Shown: piece after piece, positions 16,591 through 26,003 of the stretch
How positions within the stretch are numbered: position 1 is the stretch's first letter
How the letters are laid out: each line of letters begins with the position of its first letter
NCBI RefSeq assembly: GCF_000152845.1
Contig: NZ_CH902584.1
Location: 2,285,815-2,349,814, forward strand
Direction of reading: 5' to 3'
DNA from: Roseovarius sp. 217
GTDB taxonomy: Bacteria; Pseudomonadota; Alphaproteobacteria; Rhodobacterales; Rhodobacteraceae
DNA length: 64,000 nt
Made by a program: the position numbers and the translations under genes
Notes under the pieces: generated by a model
The model's input: the letters and a program-made list of their open reading frames with translations, nothing else
Told to the model about the DNA's origin: nothing
The model's database searches: none

Positions 16591-17608
16591 GATCGAGCAG
16601 CTTGGCCAAGATCCGGTTGCGGGTGATCTGGCCCATGAGTTTGCCATTTTCGGTGACGCCGACCGGGCGATCATGCCCTTGGGCGCATTCCATCACGTCC
16701 TGAATGCTGGCATCCGGGCCGACGCAGGTTTCGGGCGTGCCAATGGCCGGTTCCATCACGTCACGGGCGCAGAGCACGCCAAGCGGATTCATATGGGCCA
16801 CGAAATCCGCCACATAGTCCGTGGCGGGATTGGTAAAGATATCCTGCGGCGTGCCGCATTGCACGATGCGCCCGCCCTCCATGATGGCGATGCGGTCGCC
16901 CAGTTTGAACGCCTCATCCAGATCATGGCTGACAAAGATGATGGTGCGGCCGAGGGTTTTTTGCAGGTCGATGAGTTCGTCCTGAAGGTGGTTGCGGATC
17001 AGGGGATCGAGGGCAGAAAAGGGTTCGTCCATCAGCAGGATTGGCGCATCGGTGGCAAAGGCGCGGGCGAGGCCCACGCGTTGTTGCATGCCGCCCGAAA
17101 GCTCGCCCACGCGGCGGTCTGCCCAGTCTGAGAGGTTGACGAGGGAGAGTTGCTTTTCCACCCGCGTGTTGCGTTCGGCCTTGGGGATGCCCGCAAGTTC
17201 CAGTCCGAGGCCCACGTTCTCGCGCACGGAGCGCCAGGGCAGCAGGCCGAATTGCTGGAACACCATGGCGATATGGTGCTGGCGTAACCGGCGCAGGGTT
17301 GCGGGGTTGGCGTGGGTCACATCCACCATGCCAGTGCCGTCGTGGATTTCGACCGTGCCGCGCACCACCGGGTTGAGGCCGTTGACGGCGCGCAGAAGGG
17401 TGGATTTGCCCGATCCCGAGAGGCCCATCAGCACAAGAATTTCGCCCGGTGCGACCGAGAGGTCACAGTCATGCACGCCCAGAACCTGACTGGTTTGTTG
17501 CTGGATTTCGGGCCGGGTCATGCCCTGATCCATCAGTGGCAGCGCGGTTTGCGGGGCATCGCCAAAGACGATGGAGACCTTGTTGAAATTGACGATTGTA
17601 TCGGTCAT
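16580..17608 (-). CDS. choV: Choline ABC transporter, ATP-binding protein
   Basis: A 342-residue ATPase of the ProV/ChoV type. Walker A is LMGLSGSGKSTLLRAVNGL (residues ~58-76), the signature is ELSGGMQQRVGLARAFATD, and Walker B is ILLMDEPFSALDP. The C-terminus carries a CBS-like regulatory region (RDVMEPAIGTPETCV, DRPVGVTENGKLMG), as in glycine-betaine/choline importers. The ATG overlaps the stop of the permease gene (ATGA at 17605-17608). Confidence 0.92.
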   Translation of the reverse strand: MTDTIVNFNKVSIVFGDAPQTALPLMDQGMTRPEIQQQTSQVLGVHDCDLSVAPGEILVLMGLSGSGKSTLLRAVNGLNPVVRGTVEIHDGTGMVDVTHANPATLRRLRQHHIAMVFQQFGLLPWRSVRENVGLGLELAGIPKAERNTRVEKQLSLVNLSDWADRRVGELSGGMQQRVGLARAFATDAPILLMDEPFSALDPLIRNHLQDELIDLQKTLGRTIIFVSHDLDEAFKLGDRIAIMEGGRIVQCGTPQDIFTNPATDYVADFVAHMNPLGVLCARDVMEPAIGTPETCVGPDASIQDVMECAQGHDRPVGVTENGKLMGQITRNRILAKLLDPRA

Positions 17609-18441
17609 TTGCGTCCCTCCATCCGCAGCATGCGGTCAAGGACGATGGCCACGACGACGATCATCAGCCCCGATTCAAAGCCAAGCGCGATGTTGACGGT
17701 ATTGATCGCGCGCAGCACCGGCACGCCGAGGCCGTCCGCCCCTACCAGCGCGCCGATCACCACCATCGACAGCGACAGCATGATGGTCTGGTTGAGCCCC
17801 GCCATGATCTGCGGCAGGGCGTAGGGCAGTTCCACCTTCCACAGGGTCTGGCTGTTGGTGGCACCAAAGGCCTGCGCTGCCTCTAGTAGCGGTTGCGGGG
17901 TGTTGGAGATGCCCAGATGCGTGAGGCGAATGGGGGCGGGCACGACAAAAATCACCGTGGCAATCAGGCCCGGCACCATGCCGATGCCGAAAAACACAAT
18001 CGCGGGAATGAGATAGACAAAAGGCGGCAGCGTCTGCATGAGATCTAGCACCGGCCGCATTCCGTCATAGAGCCGGGGCCGGTGGGCGGCGGCGATGCCC
18101 AGAGGCACGCCCAAGGCCATGCAGAAGATGCAGGAGGATATCACCAGAGTGAGGCTTTCGGTGGTTTCTTCCCAATAGCCTTGGTTGAGGATGAAGAGAA
18201 ATCCGAGGATGACGAAGAGGCAGGTCTTCCAACTGCGCTGCAACGCCCAGGTCAGGGCGACAAAGACGCCGATGATGACCAAGGGATGCGGCGTTTGCAG
18301 CACCCAGAGAAAGGCGTCGATCAGCCCCTCCATCAGCGCCGCGAGGGCGTCGAAGAAGCCCGCTGCATTGTCCTGAAGCCAGAGGAAGAAGCCTTCGGCC
18401 CATTTCCCCACCGGGATTTTGTGATCGCTCAGCCAGTCCAT
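17605..18441 (-). CDS. choW: Choline ABC transporter, permease
   Basis: A 278-residue ProW-type permease with an N-terminal amphipathic segment (IPVGKWAEGFFLWLQDNAAG) and about six TM helices. The cytoplasmic coupling loop has ISNTPQPLLEAAQAFGATNS. It lies between choX and choV and is translationally coupled to choV. It forms the membrane channel of the choline importer. Confidence 0.92.
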   Translation of the reverse strand: MDWLSDHKIPVGKWAEGFFLWLQDNAAGFFDALAALMEGLIDAFLWVLQTPHPLVIIGVFVALTWALQRSWKTCLFVILGFLFILNQGYWEETTESLTLVISSCIFCMALGVPLGIAAAHRPRLYDGMRPVLDLMQTLPPFVYLIPAIVFFGIGMVPGLIATVIFVVPAPIRLTHLGISNTPQPLLEAAQAFGATNSQTLWKVELPYALPQIMAGLNQTIMLSLSMVVIGALVGADGLGVPVLRAINTVNIALGFESGLMIVVVAIVLDRMLRMEGRK

Positions 18442-18480
18442 GCGGGTGCCTCACATCTGATCTGTCTGGAAAATAGGGCG

Positions 18481-18507
18481 TAAGGGCGGCGGTCTGCGCC
18501 GCCCTTG
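18481..18507 (-). terminator. Intergenic hairpin between choX and choW
   Basis: AAGGGCGGCG and GCGCCGCCCTT pair around a GTCT loop just downstream of the choX stop. There is no T-run on the minus strand after it. It is therefore more likely an mRNA-stabilising or attenuating hairpin, giving more binding protein than permease, than a full terminator. Confidence 0.5.
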
Positions 18508-18512
18508 GCCGT

Positions 18513-19442
18513 TCAGAGGCCGAGTGCCGCCTTGACCGCAGCCGCCGCATCGCCACCGTCTTTGGTGGTCACGCCGTCGAGCCAGGGGCTGATGGCATCC
18601 GGATTGGCCTTGAGCCAAGCGCTTGCGGCCTCTTCGGGCTTGGCCCCGTCATTGAGGATCGCGCCCATGATTTCGTTTTCCATGGCGAGCGTGAACTCGA
18701 GGTTTTCCAGAAGCTTGCCCACATTGCCGCATTCCGCGGCATAGCCCGCGCGGGTGTTGGTAAAGACCGTGGCGCCGCCCAGATCGGGGCCGAACCAGTC
18801 ATCGCCCCCCGTCAGATAGGTCATGTCGTGATTGGCGTTCATCGGGTGCGGTTCCCAACCGAGGAAGACAATCGGCTCTTCGCGGCGATCCGCGCGCGTC
18901 ACCTGCGCCAGCATCCCCTGTTCCGAGCTTTCCTTGACCTCGAACCCCTTGAGGCCAAAGGCATCCGCTGTGATCATGTCGAGGATCAGGCGGTTGCCGT
19001 CATTGCCAGGTTCGATGCCGTAAATGGTGGAGTCGAGCGCCTCAGCGTGTTGCGCGATCGTGTCGAACGAGCTGATCCCAAGGGCGGCACCCGCCGCATT
19101 TGTTGCCAAGGTGTACTTTGCGCCCTCCAGGTTGGCACGCACCGTGTCCACGGTGCCGGCCTCGCGGTAGGGGGCGATGTCGCCTTCCATGGTGGGCATC
19201 CAGTTGCCGAGGAACACGTCGATATCGCCCGCGGCGAGCGACGTGTAGGTAACCGGCACTGAGAGCACCTTGATGTCGGTCTCATAGCCGAGCGCCTCGA
19301 GCACGACGGTGGTGGCGGCCGTGGTTGCAGTGATGTCGGTCCAGCCGACATCGGCAAAGGTCACGCTGTCGCAATTTGCCAGTGCGGGCCCGGCGGCTGC
19401 CGTGGCGAGGGCAATGGCGGTCAGAGTTGTTTTGAAGGTCAT
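18513..19442 (-). CDS. choX: Choline ABC transporter, periplasmic binding protein
   Basis: A 309-residue protein with a Sec signal peptide (TLTAIALATAAAGPALA, cleavage before NCDS). The mature part matches ChoX: VTFADVGWTDITATTAATTV, VFLGNWMPTMEGDIAPYREA, IYGIEPGNDGNRLI, and PIVFLGWEPHPMNANHDMTY with the aromatic residues expected to cage the quaternary amine. It is the first gene of the choXWV operon, next to the bet genes. Confidence 0.95.
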   Translation of the reverse strand: MTFKTTLTAIALATAAAGPALANCDSVTFADVGWTDITATTAATTVVLEALGYETDIKVLSVPVTYTSLAAGDIDVFLGNWMPTMEGDIAPYREAGTVDTVRANLEGAKYTLATNAAGAALGISSFDTIAQHAEALDSTIYGIEPGNDGNRLILDMITADAFGLKGFEVKESSEQGMLAQVTRADRREEPIVFLGWEPHPMNANHDMTYLTGGDDWFGPDLGGATVFTNTRAGYAAECGNVGKLLENLEFTLAMENEIMGAILNDGAKPEEAASAWLKANPDAISPWLDGVTTKDGGDAAAAVKAALGL

Positions 19443-19490
19443 GGCAGGTCTCTCCCGGTTTCGGATTATGCGGGCGCTTGGCCCGGTTTG

Positions 19491-19526
19491 GCAAAGGCCC
19501 GAGGGGAGAACCCCCGGGCCTTGCAG
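19491..19526 (-). terminator. Hairpin downstream of the binding-protein gene
   Basis: On the minus strand GCAAGGCCCGGGGG pairs with CCCTCGGGCCTTTGC about 20 nt after the stop of the SBP_bac_5 gene. It separates that gene from choX, which reads the same way. The stem is strong but the following T-run is weak. Confidence 0.5.
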
Positions 19527-19545
19527 TCAAGTCAGACGGTGTGGA

Positions 19546-21099
19546 TCAGGCCATCCACCACCGCTCGACAAAGCGCATGCCGTCCACATCCCAGTTGGCG
19601 CCGAGCGTGTCGGAATGCGCCACTTTGGAGGAGTTGCCAAAGACGTAATTGGCAAACATCGGAACGATCACGCCGCCATCATCGCTACAGATCGCCTGCA
19701 TTTCGAAATACATATCGCGGCGTTTGGCCTCATCGAGCTCCGAGCGCGCCTTGAGCATCAGCTCTTCAAAGCGGTCATTGCACCAGAATGTATCATTCCA
19801 TGCCGCCCCGCATTTGTAGGTTGTGGCAAAGACCTGATCCTCTACCGGACGACCGGACCAATAGACTGCGCAGAACGGCTTTTTCATCCAGACATCGGAC
19901 CAGTAGCCGTCATTGGGTTCACGGACCGGGGTCAGCTTGATGCCTGCCTGTGCCGCCGAGCTCTGATAGAGCACCGCCGCGTCTACGGCCCCGACAAAGG
20001 CCGCGTCTGCCGCCGAAAGTTTGACTTCGATACTGTCGAGGCCTGCCGCCTTGAGGTGGAATTTTGCCTTGTCGGGATCAAAGGACTTTTGCTCCAGATC
20101 GGTGTTGAAGAAGCGTTGACCGCGACCGATCGGGTGGTCATTGCCAACCGACCCGTAGCCGAACAGGATCTTGTCCACCAGTTCCTGCCGGTCAATGCCG
20201 TATTTGAGGGCTAGGCGCAGGTCGTTGTTGTTATAGGGCTCGGCGCGGGTGTCCATGGCAAAGGTGTAATGTTGGGTGCCTGCGACCGAGTTGATCTGGA
20301 TGTTCGGATTGCGCGCCAGAAGGCCCACGGTCTTGAGGTCGAGCCGGTCTGCCACATCCACATCGCCGGAGACGAGCGCAGTCGTCCGGGCGTTCTGGTC
20401 GACGATGGCAAGCACTTCGGCGGTGTCGAACCATGCCACATCATCGCGCCAGTGGTTCGGATTGCGTTCGACAGCGTAGGACACACCGGGATTGAAATCC
20501 TTGAGCACATAGCTGCCGCAGCCATCGCCCGATTTCCAGTCGATGCTTTCGCCTTCGGCCTTGCAGATCACGAGGTGATAGTCGCTGAGGAAGAAGGGGA
20601 AGTCGGCATTGCCGCCGCCAAGGGTGATGACAACCGTGTCATCTCCTTCGGTGGCAAGGTCGGTGATTTCAGCCACCAACGGCCCTGCCGCCGAGGTCGA
20701 TCCTTCGCCACGGTGGAAGTTGAGCGAGTTCGCAACATCGGTTGCTGTCACAGTCTTGCCGGAGTGGAAGGTGACACCTGAGCGCAGCTTGAACCGCCAA
20801 ACGGTGGCATCGTCCGAGGCTTCCCAGCTTTCGGCCAGTTCGGGGATGAGCGTGCCATCGGCGGCCACTTCGGTCAGCCGGCCATGGATGGCAAAGGCGA
20901 GCGAGGTGGTGAAGCTGTTGGAATAGGTGCCCGGATCGAGCACATCGGTGGTCTGGCCGTGGCCGATGGCCGCGCGCAGATGTCCGCCGCGTGACGGTGC
21001 CGCCTTGGCCCGCAGGGGCAAGCCTGCAATGAGCGCCGCGCCAGCGGTGGTGGCCATGAAGCCGCGTCGGTTGATGCGGCCAGAATTGAGAATGGTCAT
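19546..21099 (-). CDS. Family 5 (peptide/opine-type) ABC solute-binding protein, Tat-exported
   Basis: A 517-residue extracytoplasmic binding protein of the SBP_bac_5 family. It has a twin-arginine leader (RINRRGFMATTAGAALIAGL, then PLRAKA). The mature part has LIPELAESWEASDDATVWRF, LRSGVTFHSGKTVTATDVAN and LRLALKYGIDRQELVDKILF. It stands alone: no permease or ATPase of this class is adjacent. It is divergent from betI across the BetI-like box, so it probably belongs to the choline/betaine regulon. The ligand cannot be stated. Confidence 0.88.
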   Translation of the reverse strand: MTILNSGRINRRGFMATTAGAALIAGLPLRAKAAPSRGGHLRAAIGHGQTTDVLDPGTYSNSFTTSLAFAIHGRLTEVAADGTLIPELAESWEASDDATVWRFKLRSGVTFHSGKTVTATDVANSLNFHRGEGSTSAAGPLVAEITDLATEGDDTVVITLGGGNADFPFFLSDYHLVICKAEGESIDWKSGDGCGSYVLKDFNPGVSYAVERNPNHWRDDVAWFDTAEVLAIVDQNARTTALVSGDVDVADRLDLKTVGLLARNPNIQINSVAGTQHYTFAMDTRAEPYNNNDLRLALKYGIDRQELVDKILFGYGSVGNDHPIGRGQRFFNTDLEQKSFDPDKAKFHLKAAGLDSIEVKLSAADAAFVGAVDAAVLYQSSAAQAGIKLTPVREPNDGYWSDVWMKKPFCAVYWSGRPVEDQVFATTYKCGAAWNDTFWCNDRFEELMLKARSELDEAKRRDMYFEMQAICSDDGGVIVPMFANYVFGNSSKVAHSDTLGANWDVDGMRFVERWWMA

Positions 21100-21280
21100 G
21101 GTGGTCGTCTCCCTTTGGTTTGCTATCCCGAACCGTCCTTGTGCCTCTTTGAGGTCTCCGCGGCCCCCTGCCGCGTGGCGGTCGGTTTATACCTGCCAAG
21201 GCTAATATGACGCTGTCATGAAATACAACGCCATTCTGGCAGGGGGGTATGTCTTGTGATGCGGTCCTTTGTGATTTTTA

Positions 21281-21300
21281 TTGATTGACGAGTCAATTAA
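21281..21300. promoter_or_regulatory. Near-palindrome, probable BetI operator
   Basis: TTGATTGACGAGTCAATTAA is a 20-bp near-palindrome (ATTGAC-GA-GTCAAT core perfect). It lies 44 bp upstream of betI and 182 bp upstream of the divergent binding-protein gene. BetI is a TetR-family repressor released by choline that acts on sites of this kind. The assignment follows from position and symmetry. Confidence 0.65.
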
Positions 21301-21343
21301 ACACGATTAGGCCGGTCTGGCAACTGGTCTTTGGAGGGGGTGC

Positions 21344-21931
21344 ATGCCGAAAATTGGGATGGAGCCGATCCGGCGCAGCGCGCTGGTGGAGGCCACGATT
21401 TCAGAGATCGGCGCGCATGGCAGTCTTGATGTGACGGTGGCGCAGATTGCCCGGCGGGCGGGCATGTCCTCGGCTTTGGCGCATCATTATTTCGGCTCCA
21501 AAGAGCAGATGTTCGTGGCCGCGATGCGCCATATCCTGACGCTCTATGGGGCGGAGGTGCGCGGCGCGCTGATCATGGCCAAGACCCCGCGCCAGCGGAT
21601 CGAGGCCATCATCCGCGCCAGTTTCACGCCCGTGCAATTTCGCGCCGAGATGGTGTCGGCCTGGCTCAATTTCTATGTGCAGGCGCAGCGCTCGGAGGAG
21701 GCGCGGCGTTTGCTGCACATCTATCAGCGGCGTTTGCGGTCGAACCTGCATCACGCCTTTCGCGCGTTGGCCCCCGATGAGGCGCGCACGCTCACGCGTG
21801 GCCTCGCGGCGATGATCGACGGGCTCTACATCCGTCAGGCGCTGCGTGAAGGGCCGATGCAGCCGGGCCTCGCGATTGATGTGCTCTTGCATTACCTCGA
21901 CACCAGCCTGCCTCAGAAGGATCTGACATGA
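21344..21931 (+). CDS. betI: Choline-responsive TetR-family repressor
   Basis: A 195-residue TetR regulator with the BetI-typical N-terminus RRSALVEATISEIGAHGSLD, then VTVAQIARRAGMSSALAHHY and FGSKEQMFVAAMRHIL. The C-terminal BetI domain includes AWLNFYVQAQRSEEARRLL. It represses the bet genes in the absence of choline. The stop overlaps the betC start (ATGACC at 21928), so the genes form an operon. Confidence 0.95.
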   Translation: MPKIGMEPIRRSALVEATISEIGAHGSLDVTVAQIARRAGMSSALAHHYFGSKEQMFVAAMRHILTLYGAEVRGALIMAKTPRQRIEAIIRASFTPVQFRAEMVSAWLNFYVQAQRSEEARRLLHIYQRRLRSNLHHAFRALAPDEARTLTRGLAAMIDGLYIRQALREGPMQPGLAIDVLLHYLDTSLPQKDLT

Positions 21932-23436
21932 CCGCCCCCAATATCCTGATTTTCATGGTTGATCAGTTGAATGGCACCCTCTTTCCCGATGGTCCGGCCG
22001 ACTGGTTGCACGCGCCCAATCTCAAGGCGTTGGCGGCGCGGTCCACGCGCTTTGCCAATGCCTATACCGCCTCGCCGCTCTGTGCGCCGGGACGGGCGAG
22101 TTTCATGTCGGGGCTGCTGCCGTCGCGGTCCCGCGTCTATGACAATGCCGCGGAATTCGCCGCCGATATTCCCACCTATGCGCATCACCTGCGCCGCGCG
22201 GGCTATCAGACCTGCCTGAGCGGCAAGATGCATTTCGTCGGCCCCGATCAGTTGCACGGGTTCGAGGAGCGGTTGACGACCGACATCTACCCCGCCGATT
22301 TCGGCTGGACGCCGGATTATCGCAAACCCGGAGAGCGGATCGACTGGTGGTATCACAATATGGGCTCGGTGACGGGCGCTGGGGTCGCGGAAATCTCGAA
22401 CCAGATGGAGTATGACGACGAGGTGGCGTATAACGCACGCGCCAAAGTCTATGATCTGGCGCGGGGCCTGGACGCGCGGCCCTGGTGTCTGACGGTCAGT
22501 TTCACCCATCCGCATGATCCCTATGTGGCGCGCAAGAAATATTGGGACCTCTATGAGGACTGTGACCATCTGCAGCCAGAGGTTCCGGCGATGGACTATG
22601 CGGATCACGATGCCCATGCACGCCGGATCTTTGACGCTAATGACTGGCGCAATTTCAACATCTCGCAGGAGGACATCCGCCGTTCGCGCCGCGCCTATTT
22701 CGCCAATATCTCGTATCTTGACGACAAGATCGGCGAGGTTCTGGAGGCGCTGGAGAGCACCCGGCAAGAGGCGATCATCCTCTTTGTCTCGGACCATGGC
22801 GATATGCTGGGCGAGCGCGGGCTGTGGTTCAAGATGTGTTTCTACGAGGGCTCTGCCCGCGTGCCGCTGATGATCTCGGCCCCCGGCATGGCACCGGGGC
22901 TGATCACCGATCCGGTCAGCAATATCGACGTCTGCCCGACGCTTTGCGATCTGGCAGGGGCTGATATGTCCGAGGTGGCCCCTTGGACCGAAGGGCAATC
23001 GCTGGTCTATCTGGGGCAGGGGGGCACACGCGAGGCGCCTGTGGCGATGGAATATGCCGCCGAGGCGTCACAAGCGCCGCTGGTGTCGCTGCGCTATGGC
23101 AAGTGGAAATACAACCGCTGCACGCTTGATCCCGATCAGCTGTTTGATCTGGAGGCCGATCCGCATGAGCTGCGCAATTTGGCGAATGACCCCGCCCATG
23201 CCGGAACGCTCGCGCAATTGCAGGCCAAGGCCGCGGCGCGCTGGGATCTCAGTGCCTTTGACGCCGCCGTGCGCGAAAGTCAGGCGCGCCGCTGGGTGGT
23301 TTACGAGGCGCTGCGCAAGGGCGGCTATTACCCTTGGGATTACCAGCCGCTGCAAAAGGCCTCTGAGCGGTACATGCGCAACCACATGGACCTCAACGTG
23401 CTGGAGGAAAGCAAGCGCTTCCCGCGGGGCGAGTGA
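21928..23436 (+). CDS. betC: Choline-sulfatase
   Basis: Hydrolyses choline-O-sulfate to choline and sulfate in the cytoplasm. It has 502 residues with the sulfatase signature SPLCAPGRASFMSG, where Cys52 is the residue converted to formylglycine. The N-terminal metal motif is NILIFMVDQLNG, a later metal pair is ILFVSDHGDMLGERGLW, and the choline-sulfatase C-terminal region begins around residue 440. Operon order betI-betC-betA is the one known from Sinorhizobium, except that betB does not follow here. Confidence 0.95.
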   Translation: MTAPNILIFMVDQLNGTLFPDGPADWLHAPNLKALAARSTRFANAYTASPLCAPGRASFMSGLLPSRSRVYDNAAEFAADIPTYAHHLRRAGYQTCLSGKMHFVGPDQLHGFEERLTTDIYPADFGWTPDYRKPGERIDWWYHNMGSVTGAGVAEISNQMEYDDEVAYNARAKVYDLARGLDARPWCLTVSFTHPHDPYVARKKYWDLYEDCDHLQPEVPAMDYADHDAHARRIFDANDWRNFNISQEDIRRSRRAYFANISYLDDKIGEVLEALESTRQEAIILFVSDHGDMLGERGLWFKMCFYEGSARVPLMISAPGMAPGLITDPVSNIDVCPTLCDLAGADMSEVAPWTEGQSLVYLGQGGTREAPVAMEYAAEASQAPLVSLRYGKWKYNRCTLDPDQLFDLEADPHELRNLANDPAHAGTLAQLQAKAAARWDLSAFDAAVRESQARRWVVYEALRKGGYYPWDYQPLQKASERYMRNHMDLNVLEESKRFPRGE

Positions 23437-23509
23437 TGCGTTCATCGTTCTTTAAATACTCAATTTCGGCCGGTTTCGGCAGGGATTGCGCGCAAGGAAA
23501 GAGAGACTG

Positions 23510-25168
23510 ATGCAAGCCGATTATGTCATCGTGGGCGCGGGCAGCGCAGGCTGTGCCATGGCCTACCGTCTGGCCGAGGCCGGAAAATCCGTGCTCGTGA
23601 TCGAGCATGGCGGCACCGATGCGGGCCCTTTCATTCAGATGCCCGGCGCGCTGAGCTACCCGATGAACATGAAGCGCTATGACTGGGGCTATCTGAGCGA
23701 GCCCGAGCCACATCTGGGCAATCGTCGCCTCGCCTGTCCGCGCGGCAAGGTGATTGGTGGCTCCAGCAGCATCAACGGGATGGTCTATGTGCGCGGCCAT
23801 GCGCGCGACTATGACCATTGGCGCGATCAGGGCTGCGACGGCTGGGGCTATGCCGATGTGCTGCCCTATTTCAAGCGGATGGAAAACTGGCACGACGGCG
23901 GTCATGGCGGCGATGCGGGCTGGCGCGGCCATGATGGCCCGCTGCATGTCAGCCGGGGGCAGCGGGACAATCCGCTGGTGCGCGCCTTTGTCGAGGCGGG
24001 CAAGCAAGCGGGCTATCCCGAGACGCATGACTACAACGGCCATCAGCAAGAGGGGTTTGGCCCCTTTGAGATGACCGTCCACAAAGGTCAGCGCTGGTCG
24101 GCGGCCAATGCTTATCTGCGGCCCGCGCTGAAACGCGAGGCTTGCGATCTGCTGCGGGGGCTTGTCACCCGCGTGGTGATCGAAGAGGGGCGCGCGGTGG
24201 GCGTCGAGGTGATCATCAAGGGCCACAAGCAGGTCGTGCGGGCCCGACAAGAGGTGATCCTTGCTGCCTCCTCGCTGAATTCCCCCAAACTCTTGATGTT
24301 GTCCGGGATTGGTCCGGCTGCGCATCTGGCGGACCATGGCATCCCGGTGGTCGCCGACCGCCCCGGCGTCGGACAGAACCTTCAGGATCATCTGGAGCTT
24401 TACATCCAGATGGCCGCCAGCCAGCCCGTCAGCCTCTACAAATACTGGAACCTCTTTGGCAAGGCTTGGGTGGGGGCGCAGTGGCTCTTGTCCAAGAGCG
24501 GGCCGGGGGCGAGCAACCAGTTTGAAAGTTGTGGCTTTATCCGGTCCGGGGCAGGTGTGGATTATCCGGACATCCAGTATCATTTCCTGCCGATCGCCGT
24601 GCGCTATGATGGCAAGGCGGCCGCCGAGGGGCATGGGTTTCAGGCGCATGTTGGCCCGATGCGCAGCCCGTCGCGCGGCGCTGTGACCCTGCGCAGTGCC
24701 GATCCCGCCGATGATCCGGTGATCCGCTTCAACTATATGAGCGACGCACAGGATTGGGAGGATTTCCGCAAATGTATCCGCCTCACCCGCGAGATTTTCG
24801 CGCAAGAGGCCTTTGCGCCCTTTGTCCGGCATGAGATTCAGCCCGGTGCGGCGGTGCAGAGCGACGATGAACTGGATGAGTTCATCCGCGAGCATGCCGA
24901 GAGCGCCTATCACCCCTGCGGCACCTGCAAGATGGGACGCGCCAGCGACCCGACGGCGGTGGTCGACCCAGAGGGCCGGGTGATTGGGGTCGACGGTCTG
25001 CGCGTCGCGGATTCGAGCCTGTTCCCGCGCATCACCAATGGCAATCTCAACGCGCCCTCGATCATGGTGGGCGAAAAGATCGCCGATGCCGTGCTGGGCC
25101 GCAGCCCGCTGCCGCCCGAGAATGCAGAGCCCTGGATGCATCCCGACTGGGCACAGAGCCAGCGGTGA
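23510..25168 (+). CDS. betA: Choline dehydrogenase
   Basis: GMC-family FAD enzyme oxidising choline to betaine aldehyde (and possibly on to betaine), membrane-associated. It has 552 residues with the dinucleotide motif [20 protein letters not shown] at the N-terminus, the GMC signatures [20 protein letters not shown] and [18 protein letters not shown], the active-site region [13 protein letters not shown], and [17 protein letters not shown]. The start at 23510 follows GGAAAGAGAGA; an in-frame ATG at 23486 is not preferred. No betB follows; the next gene is an unrelated nuclease. Confidence 0.94.
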   Translation: MQADYVIVGAGSAGCAMAYRLAEAGKSVLVIEHGGTDAGPFIQMPGALSYPMNMKRYDWGYLSEPEPHLGNRRLACPRGKVIGGSSSINGMVYVRGHARDYDHWRDQGCDGWGYADVLPYFKRMENWHDGGHGGDAGWRGHDGPLHVSRGQRDNPLVRAFVEAGKQAGYPETHDYNGHQQEGFGPFEMTVHKGQRWSAANAYLRPALKREACDLLRGLVTRVVIEEGRAVGVEVIIKGHKQVVRARQEVILAASSLNSPKLLMLSGIGPAAHLADHGIPVVADRPGVGQNLQDHLELYIQMAASQPVSLYKYWNLFGKAWVGAQWLLSKSGPGASNQFESCGFIRSGAGVDYPDIQYHFLPIAVRYDGKAAAEGHGFQAHVGPMRSPSRGAVTLRSADPADDPVIRFNYMSDAQDWEDFRKCIRLTREIFAQEAFAPFVRHEIQPGAAVQSDDELDEFIREHAESAYHPCGTCKMGRASDPTAVVDPEGRVIGVDGLRVADSSLFPRITNGNLNAPSIMVGEKIADAVLGRSPLPPENAEPWMHPDWAQSQR

Positions 25169-25231
25169 TCCGTTAACCTTTTGTTCACCTTCTGTCTTGA
25201 ATGACCGGCGCGGCCTCTTGCATAAGGGGGC

Positions 25232-25912
25232 ATGTTAAGAATTTGTTTACTCATCGGTCTTGGTCTGGTCCCGCTCTCTGCGGCGGCTGAGGGGTTTGGC
25301 GGTCTGATCCGGGTGATCGACGGCGACACGTTTGACGTGGGGGAAACGCGTGTGCGCCTGCACGGGATCGACGCGCCGGAACTGGGGCAGATCTGCACCA
25401 ACCCTGATGGCGGGACCTGGGATTGCGGCACATGGGTGGCCGAAGAGGTGCGCGCCCGGATCGAGGGGCGCGAGGCGCGCTGCGAGGCGGTGGATACCGA
25501 CAGATATGACCGCACCGTCGCACGTTGCGAGGTGGTGGGGCAAGATCTGGGCCGGATGCTGGTGGCGGACGGTCTGGCGCTGGCCTATCGCAAATATTCC
25601 ATGGCCTATGATCTGGACGAGAAAGCGGCTGTGATCGCCGGGCGCGGGCTGCATGAGGCGCTGATGGCCCGCCCCGAGGATCACCGCCGCATGGTGCGCG
25701 AAGAGCGCGCGGCGGCGGCCAGCGCCAATGCGCCCGCAGCCCGAGCGGGCTGTAATATCAAGGGCAACCGCAGCGGATCGGACCGGCGCATCTATCACAT
25801 GCCCGGACAGGCGGATTATGACGCTACGGTCATCACCGAGGCCAAGGGCGAGCGCTGGTTTTGCTCTGAGGCCGAGGCGCGGGCCGCCGGATGGCGGCGC
25901 GCCAAACGCTGA
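25232..25912 (+). CDS. Secreted thermonuclease-family (SNase) protein
   Basis: A 226-residue protein with a Sec signal (ICLLIGLGLVPLSAAAE). The staphylococcal-nuclease domain includes GLIRVIDGDTFDVGETRVRL and HGIDAPELGQ (catalytic Asp/Arg region), DRYDRTVARCEV and DLGRMLVADGLALAYRKYS. A C-terminal Cys-containing module (GCNIKGNRS, IYHMPGQADYDATVITE, RWFCSEAEARAAGWRRA) is often appended to such nucleases. It is probably periplasmic or extracellular. It is separate from the bet operon, with a 63-bp gap. Confidence 0.88.
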   Translation: MLRICLLIGLGLVPLSAAAEGFGGLIRVIDGDTFDVGETRVRLHGIDAPELGQICTNPDGGTWDCGTWVAEEVRARIEGREARCEAVDTDRYDRTVARCEVVGQDLGRMLVADGLALAYRKYSMAYDLDEKAAVIAGRGLHEALMARPEDHRRMVREERAAAASANAPAARAGCNIKGNRSGSDRRIYHMPGQADYDATVITEAKGERWFCSEAEARAAGWRRAKR

Positions 25913-26003
25913 GGCGGATCGGGCGGGCAGGCCGGATTTTTGAGTATTTTTGGAACAGTGAAAGGGGCGGGGGACCTGCCCCTTCACGGCGGGGGCGGGT
26001 CGG

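Noticed and set aside
23393-25141. Long open frame (582 codons) on the minus strand opposite betA
   Set aside because: It mirrors a clearly conserved GMC oxidoreductase. High-G+C coding DNA often leaves the antisense frame open, and its translation resembles no protein I know.
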